Assembly (NCBI GenBank): GCA_023512835.1
Contig: CM042090.1
Location: 23,650,148-23,714,147 of the forward strand
Direction of reading: 5' to 3'
DNA from: Taxillus chinensis
Lineage: Eukaryota > Streptophyta > Magnoliopsida > Santalales > Loranthaceae
DNA: 64,000 bases
Shown here: piece by piece, positions 56,368 to 64,000 of the stretch
Numbering within the stretch: the first letter of the stretch is position 1
Layout of the letters: each line of letters opens with the position of its first letter
The notes under the pieces: model-generated
Told to the model about the DNA's origin: nothing
Database searches by the model: none
Seen by the model: only the letters and a program-made list of their open reading frames with translations
Program-made: the position numbers and the translations under genes

Positions 56368-56549
56368 CAAAGGAGTTGGCTCAAACAAGTCTTATTCAAA
56401 ATAGGTGGAGAGAGGTCCCTTTTTTTTTTCTTTTTTCTTTTTTACCTTCCTAATTTACTCTCATGAAGCCATAGGTTGGAGCTAGGGATCCAATAGGCCA
56501 ACCAATTTAGTGACCCATGCCGGGCGAGTGTTCCCCACGCGCCGAGTTT

Positions 56550-56717
56550 GGTCAACCAGGACTCACTGGCATCGGTAATGAGTCACAGGGGGCATACGAG
56601 AGCGTGTCGATGTTTCAAACTCGCTATTGGCTACTGCATTTGGAATCTCACCATGCTCACACGTGTCCGGGGCACGGCACCGGCTTTTGACCGTTGCCCA
56701 CATGTGATCGGCACGTG
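56550..56717 (-). promoter_or_regulatory. WRKY promoter elements: two W-box cores and a G-box
   Basis: GGTCAA (56550-56555, a W-box core TTGACC on the gene strand), TTGACC (56687-56692), ACACGTGT (about 56659-56666) and CACGTG (56712-56717) cluster 390-560 bp above the start codon. W-boxes in WRKY promoters commonly mediate self or cross regulation, and CACGTG is bound by bZIP or bHLH factors (family knowledge). Activity here is inferred. Confidence 0.5.
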
Positions 56718-58345
56718 GGAGACCGACCGAAGCTCTCGGCTCCTCTACGAAACATGGGGTTTGTCTTCGATCCTTGATGACGGGAAGCCAATGTCATTGA
56801 AGTGGAACAAATTAACACGTTCGATGGTTTTGAGAATGTAATTAAGTACTCCGAATCGATTTACATTTGTCACGTCCTATATATGTTTTCTTGGATTGTT
56901 TTCTTGTAAGAGAGCCAAATGCACACTCATTTTATTTCTCGCTGGATCTTACATGAATAATATATATTTTTATTACACACAATTTCGATTTGAAATCGAA
57001 TAAATTAATCTACATATGATTATTTACTAATAAGATTATAACATATAGTATCCCTTATCAGATTATTTTTCTCTCTCTATATATATAACATCAGATTTGA
57101 CTTGACCAAAACTATTGGACTTCCAGATCAATATCTTATATCTCTATATTGGACGGAAAAGTTTTTCCTTTCCTTAAATTTTTGTGAATTAAAAGTCAAG
57201 TCATTTCTTCTTTATATATTTTTTAAAATAAATAAGTGAATTTAATTAAGAGAAAGAAATAAGAAAAGGCTTTGTCACCCACGAGTGACTATCTTACACA
57301 TGCTAGCCGATCTATATATGATTTATACGCATGTAAATACAAATATGGCAATAACATATCACCACTCATGAGCAAGAGAGCAACCCAGGCATAGCATTTC
57401 ATTTAGGATATCTGATGTACACTTTCAGTGTTATTATTTTATTTGAAATGTGTGGGTTGAAAGCCACATGCATCGCACACAAGTGCTTTCAAAGGAGTTA
57501 AGAAATTCATTGTATTGCCCTCTTCTTTCATCCTTTTGGGATAGAGGGGAGAGAGGAGGAAATAGGTAGGGAGGGGTAACCCAAAATCATAACCTAGCTA
57601 GTCTACCATGTATATGAGTATAGTAATTGATAGGCTAATAGATTTGAATAATGACAACGAAAATAATTAAGAGCACTAAATAATAGATTAAACAATGCAA
57701 TAAGATCGTTAGTTATTAAAAATTTGGACTTTGACTTTGTTTCATATCATGTTTTAAATTTCCTCGATATGGGCGCATCAGTTCCTATTGGGATAGATAC
57801 TCGTGGTACGTGACATTTCGCGTGATTGGGTAATTATGCTGTCTTCTGAAAACTTGAACTTGAGAAACCACCTACTATGAAGAGTTGAATTTTATCATCT
57901 AAAATTATGCTATATATATATATATATAACTATTTGTGCAGATTTCGTACGCTGTGCGAAAACGATGGTGCGACACAGAAGGATAACTTATGTATATAAA
58001 CTGTTTCCCTCCCTTCGTATACTTATTGATTTTATATTTTTTAATATATATATATATACACACACACACAAAAATGTCTCAAAATTAAAGTATTTAATTA
58101 TATTACGATTCCATGTATTGCAATTAAAACCATTCACTTAATTATGTCTGTAACCGACAAATTAAGCTGGAATTACGCTAGAATATTATTAAGATATTAA
58201 TGTTATGCGTAAAATCAAGAGATAAAATACTATTAATGAATTTTGACGAGGCAAAATGCCTCTTCGAGAGATGCTCTTATTTTCTTCTCGTCTAGCACAA
58301 TATGGCATTTATTTGAATGATTTAATGTGGTAAATTAATTGGTTC

Positions 58346-58371
58346 ATCTCTCTCTCTCTCTCTCTCTCTCT
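58346..58371 (+). repeat. (CT)n microsatellite
   Basis: About 13 CT units in AT-rich intergenic sequence. Confidence 0.9.
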
Positions 58372-58507
58372 AGCTCTCTCAATTTTTTTATATGGCCAGG
58401 AAGCAAACATTGACCGACACGCTAAATATTTTCCGAGTACTAGATGCTTACAATAGATTCTTGACTTAATCATCATTTCCTTTTTTTAACGAGACTACAA
58501 TGGCCGG

Positions 58508-58511
<4 letters not shown>

Positions 58512-58562
<51 letters not shown>
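58512..58562 (+). repeat. (CT)n microsatellite, long
   Basis: About 25 uninterrupted CT units, likely polymorphic in length. Confidence 0.9.
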
Positions 58563-58567
<5 letters not shown>

Positions 58568-61500
58568 TAGTAATGCTAACCTAAGACGAGTAAATGAATT
58601 AAGAACATCTATGAGATCAGCTAGACAATATGGTTTATATTCATTTATTCACCATTTAGTTTACCAATAGTTTACATTTGTGATTGTAGATATATTTGTT
58701 TATGTTTGTAAATGATGTTTCATAGTATTCATAAATATTATTGAGCATTTTTTTGCATTGATAATATTATAGATTCTACTTAACAATATAAACCAATTAA
58801 ATTTAATTTAAAACTTCATATACCTAAATTTTTAGTAATCATGTCTTTAAAGTATGGGTAAATTTACAATAAATTAATTTTTAGATTAGCCTATTAACAT
58901 TATCTTTTCAAACCATGAGATTGATGACTAGGCCTTGAGTCTCTAAAATTTTGATCAAAATTGGGACTCCCCCCATTTTATTTAACCTAACTAGTCTCAA
59001 TTGACGTGCAGCATGCATGCGTTGGACGCCTGCTTCTTTCATTCAAATGTTTAAATCAGATCATTCCTGCCCGCCAACTGCTGCTTCTGTCCTCTCGGCT
59101 CCCATCCATCGCGGTTGTGCTAGCTATCACCCTCCTGCCCTCTGCTGGCTAGCCTGGATACCATCCTCCACTTCACTGTAAATTGAGAGTTAGATTAGTA
59201 AAACAATATTTGCATGCAAATCTTTATTATTTAAAGGATTTTAATCGATACCCTGATATTCAAAAAATATATATTAAGCATATCGCATTTCATACACTTA
59301 AAAAAATTGGGCTTTCGTGACAGATAGTGCAGTCACCATAACCCCCCCGCTCCCCGCCCCACACCCCCTGAATAGGTATAAGGATTCAAACCCATACACA
59401 GCTTTCTCTAAGTTAAGAATCGACACCCATTTCTCTCATCCAACGGAAGCCCATGCCAAAATAAAAGAATCATCCACACCGGAAAAGATGATAGGAGAAA
59501 GGAAACAGAAACAAATTGAGGATACAAATAAGCAGATGAAATATTGCAAGTACAATGGCAGGATTGGTTCTCCTTACTTAACATTACCAAAAATGCTTCA
59601 GGGAAAAGAAAATAAGGAGTGGTAAGCATAATGTGAAGTAAATATTGAATGGAGGTGATAGTCTGTCTTCTCAGACCATCCATGAAGCCATTCATTTTTT
59701 TCCCTGAAAGCCAAGCTTGTTATAGCTTTTGGTGAATCTCTCTTCCCTTATTTCACTCATGCACGAATACTGTAATTGATTCCAACAAAAAAAAAACACA
59801 AATTCAAATTGAAGAAAAAGCCTTGTCAGGACTGCAAGAATTATAATAGTCACTTACATATACAATATATTCTTTCTGCTATTAGAAACTAGCTAGTGAT
59901 TGTTGTTCAACGCATAGCTTCATCCCCAATGTGTGAATCAATACTCTCAGTACTGTCTTTCAATTCCAACAGCACTAATTTTTTTCTCAAATTCTACAAG
60001 GGATTTATTTCCTTTTTGCTATTTGGAACTAGTTATTGTTCAACATATAGGTTCGTCCTCAGTGCCTATATTTGAACTATGCGTCCTTCCAACAAGCAAT
60101 GGATTTTTAATGAAAATCATAGAATTAGTTAAGGCACATGAGTGATCAAGCATGAACGATTTGAATAAGAACGTTGAAACTTGTGTCCATTCAAGTTTAT
60201 GCAATTATGGTGCAATTATTGAAGCTTTATAAGCATGCCTTCAACTGGCTTAGTGAACAAAAATTACACACAAATAATTAATAACTTGCCTTGATAGGTG
60301 TTGCATGGGGCTGATACAGCCAAATTCACAGTAAATAATATTTATTTATTTATTTACTTACATGTTAATGGCGAACAAATTTTGGCACGTCCGAATTGAA
60401 TGCATTGGACTATAAATAAATCTATTTACATTCCTCGGAATACGATTGCATTGCATATATATTGTATTTTTATTAAAATAATATCATTTTAATAAATAAA
60501 TTTTTAATCAAAACTATATTGTTTTGATAAAAAAATAAAACAAAGTGCCTACAATGCAGTCAAAATGAAGACCTGCATTACTTTTTGAACTATATATATT
60601 TATTGGGTATTAGAAGATTTAAATCCTCAATATATTAATTTAAATATAATACTAACATTAAGATTACTAAACCCAAATGAAACTTTGATGGCACGCATTT
60701 AAATATTGTTATAAGTAAGAATTTTTTATAATGTTAACTAATATTTTTTTCAATTTGATTCTTGATTTATCCTTAATCTTTTCATAATGTTAATCTTTAT
60801 GCCCGGAGGAAATCGGGTGACTTAAATTAAAAGATCTCACGAGACCGCAATAAGAATACACACGCACGTAAAGTTTGATAAATAAATAAACGATATTTTC
60901 TATACTATATATGCGCACAACCCATTTTCATAGCTGCCTTTTTTGTTCCAAAATTGCTCTTATATTAACATTAGTTTTTTAATATTTAGTCATACCGTTA
61001 TGCAAGTGAGTTATGCGAGCAGTTATTATTTGTCGTTCTCATTTGTTGCTCAACCTGCTAGCCTCCTACCACCCTGTGTACAGTGATATTCTTATATGAA
61101 ACATTTTCATAATCTATTATTTTATGCATGCATACTCTTTTTTAGGCCTGGAAATAAAAACATTCGAATTTTTTGATTACCAATCAAATTCAAATTCGAA
61201 ACAATGACATATATTCTATATTCAGGTTCATTTTTTTAAAAAATTGCATTGTAATATAATTAGGGATGACGGGGTGGGTTGGGACTTGATCATGGTTGAA
61301 CCAAACACACCAAATATATTGTATTACTAATTTTAATATTTTTAAATATTTTAAATTATTAAATATTTTTCTTAACTTATATATTAATTGTTCAAACTAA
61401 TTTTACAGTAATTAATTTTTTACCTTAAAAGCATGCATATATATATATATAATATATATATATATATATAAGTAGACTCAATTCTACTTGAGTAATTTGT

Positions 61501-62819
61501 ATAATAATAATAATAATAATCTAATATTTGAATTCAATTTAAATATCAGAGATAAATTTTAAAACTCAATTCAATTTTAAAATCTATTTGATCAATTTAC
61601 ATGTCTATTCCTTTATTGAGCCAGCCTTTTACCTGTCACTCTCAAAAGTCATTCCCGCACGTGAATAGCATGTGGCTGATCGCTAGTGTGTATATATATC
61701 AGCACATTTAATAAATAAATAATTGAAATATTGAGCTTGAAACATTTAATCTGAGCTACTTAAAAATGACAAGATCATCAAGTTAATTTTACCTAGCATT
61801 ATTTAGACACCAAATATAGTGTCAATTAACCTCCTAAATGCCCTCTCGGGCTTGTGCAGTTGGGGGCTCGTTCCCCTTGGTTAATTGGTTTCCAGGTTTA
61901 CTTGTTCTCTAAGCAAATGCTTTCAGATATATATCCTGCATGTCATGACATCTTCGCAGGCGCGCTTTTACATTTTCATTTTTATTTTTTTGTTGATGTC
62001 TTTAAACTTGGTTAATTATAACGTTTGTTTTCCAAGTTTATCTAACTATAACAAAATTAGCAATCATACCAAGCTAACAGTTTTAACTTGCGATCATATG
62101 TTATTTTGGCGTTCAAATTTATTTTAAATTTAACCTATTTTAATTTATAAATTAATTCGTTAGATCATGTAAAATTTATTTTAATAGTTAATTTTTAAAA
62201 GAAATATTAAATTAATATTAAAATTACTTAAGTTTTTACGGCCATTTATCAACTCAAGAAGGAGAAGATGAGCAATATTGGCAAATTTATCAACGTACGA
62301 GTTAGTTTGACCAGTCGGACATTGTTCTTAACATTTTGATTCCTCATTCTTATTATAATTATAAATCCTTACATTTTTCATTAATTGCGGCCCCTGAATA
62401 AGGCAGCAGTCTGCTATTACCTTAAGACCTAGGTAGGTAACAAATGTATATACTAAATGCCTCCCTGCATCCACGTGGCGCACCTATTCACATGAGTCAT
62501 GCCAACTGGCAACCTAAAAAAAAAACCACCATTGATTGATCTTCACATATGACTCCAATTCAAAATTTTCAAGAAATTCATGTGTGATTGCCCCAATAAA
62601 TTTGTCTCACGGTCAAAAGATTAAGACTTGATAAAATCCCGGTTATACCAACGTTTTTTTTTTTTTTTTCCATATACCACCATTTGTTGACACGAGTTTA
62701 AGAGACTCGGGCATGGCTTATCTATGAAAAGGAAAAAATAATAATTAAAAAGTCGTATTTAATATTTTTTTGCATTTCCGTTAAAAAATGAATTTAATTG
62801 TTTTACATTATTTAAAATC

Positions 62820-62850
<31 letters not shown>

Positions 62851-63513
62851 ACTAGTTTCAATTAATTTGAGAAAATTGTATTGCAACATGTGTGTACATA
62901 AATATTTTTTGAATAAAATAATAAAATTATTTTTTTTTTAAAATATACCATATAGAAACGTTGAAATATCTCTATTATATTACTCTAATATCGATTTGTG
63001 CACACGGTCACTAAGTTAATTTATAATAATTATACTATAAGATATTGGCATACATAAATAGTTTTAAAATAATATAATAATGGATTTTAAATATTATTTT
63101 GAAAACCATTGAATATAACATTTTTACAAATGCTAAAATATATATTTTCCCAAGTTCATTTATTTATATATTTTAATTGTCACGATACGGTAGTAATATA
63201 ATATATATAATATTATATTAATAAAATTTTTAAAAAGAAAAAACGTACAGACTTGACCCCGCATTACAATGACTAAGAATACAATTGAAAATATATAAAT
63301 AAATTAAATTGAATCAAGCTTTTTACCAAAACTCTTTCGCGTACAAAAATTATTTATGCACACATATATTGCAATGCAATTTTCTAAAATTAACTACAAT
63401 TTTCTCATATATATAAAAATGATTTTGAATAAGGTAATAATGTTTTTTATTTTTATTTAAGAAAAGTATACGGAAATAGAAAAAAAAAATGAATTTTTCA
63501 AAGTCAATATTTA

Positions 63514-63517
<4 letters not shown>

Positions 63518-63547
<30 letters not shown>
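63518..63547 (+). repeat. (CT)n microsatellite
   Basis: About 15 CT units followed by AAGACTTTAAG. Confidence 0.9.
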
Positions 63548-63548
<1 letters not shown>

Positions 63549-64000
63549 AGACTTTAAGATTTCATTAAAATTTTATGTTTTAAAATCATCTGATTCTTCT
63601 TCTTTTTTTTTTTTTAGGATTTTAAATTGCGATATATAATAATAATATCTTTAATGTAAAAATATGAAATCATATCATCACTATTGGAGCATCGACTCCC
63701 TACCAATTCACTATTGGATTTTAAATTGCGGGACTGTCTGATTTAAGGTGATGAATTTCTTCGGGTAAAAATCAGAAATTTTATTAAAACATGAACTCAC
63801 CTGATGCCTGCTACCAATTCCACATTAAATATTTTAATTACCAAAAAAAAAAATGAGTGACGTAAAACTCCGATCAGATCCTTACAAATTATTTTTGGAA
63901 CATATTTTAATCATCCCAATTTAAAATTCTTTTGGGTCCGCGAGTCACAGAAGCATAGCATTAAAGAAAAAAGGGCAATCATACTTTACGTGTTTTTATT

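Larger units (their letters stand above)
56850..64000. other. AT-rich intergenic region, no supportable gene
   Basis: Upstream of the WRKY gene to the window end. Open frames such as 59317-59625 and 61885-62127 show no domain, codon bias or splice pattern. It contains microsatellites (separate entries), AT runs near 61437-61470 and 62823-62849, and a segment near 60450-60565 resembling 48190-48292. Confidence 0.5.

Noticed and set aside
59317..59625. 102-codon plus-strand frame
   Set aside because: No recognised motif, no supporting promoter or splice context, and an equal-length frame exists on the other strand.

Overview
The window is nuclear DNA of a flowering plant, most likely a eudicot. 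It is AT-rich and gene-poor, with GT-AG introns, a Ty1/copia retrotransposon, LINE remnants, MITE-like elements, and proteins of plant-specific families. No species is assigned. All recognisable genes lie on the minus strand.

Left part (1-13.2 kb): the first half of a plastid starch synthase 4 (SS4) gene. Exon 1 is at 13202 and the last visible exon ends at 1925; the catalytic exons lie off the left edge. Intron 2 is 7.7 kb because it holds an old full-length copia element (3959-9011, 5-bp target duplication CTAAT) in antisense orientation.

Middle part (5.5-38.4 kb): a direct tandem duplication. Unit A (5491-21842, 16.35 kb) and unit B (21843-38430, 16.59 kb) look more than 99% alike outside a few patches. 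Each unit holds the 3' part of the copia element, a TRIM-like element, SS4 exons 1-2 with the SS4 promoter, a LINE remnant, and the last ten exons of a REDUCED WALL ACETYLATION (RWA) gene. Both outer breakpoints fall inside genes, so one intact copy of each gene survives: SS4 uses unit A plus the left flank, and RWA (15 exons, 561 codons, 33920-42533) uses unit B plus the right flank. At the inner junction the truncated SS4 of unit B faces the truncated RWA of unit A on the same strand. SS4 exon 2 ends in phase 0 and RWA exon 6 begins in phase 0, so a spliced transcript would encode an in-frame chimera of about 565 residues: plastid-type N-terminus plus the RWA membrane domain. This is the most notable observation. 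A haplotype-collapse or assembly artefact is the main alternative.

Right part (38.4-64 kb): RWA 5' exons with introns carrying MITE-like elements; a long AT-rich intergenic stretch; a broken WW-domain gene remnant (49.4-50.0 kb) carrying a frameshift and next to a Mutator-type MITE; a complete three-exon group IIc WRKY transcription factor gene (54809-56163) of the WRKY28/71 type, with a TATA box, W-boxes and a G-box upstream; then about 7 kb of AT-rich, microsatellite-rich sequence with no gene I can support.

SS4 (starch granule initiation in plastids), RWA (acetyl supply for wall polysaccharide O-acetylation in the Golgi) and WRKY (stress or defence transcription) do not form a pathway; they are ordinary neighbours.
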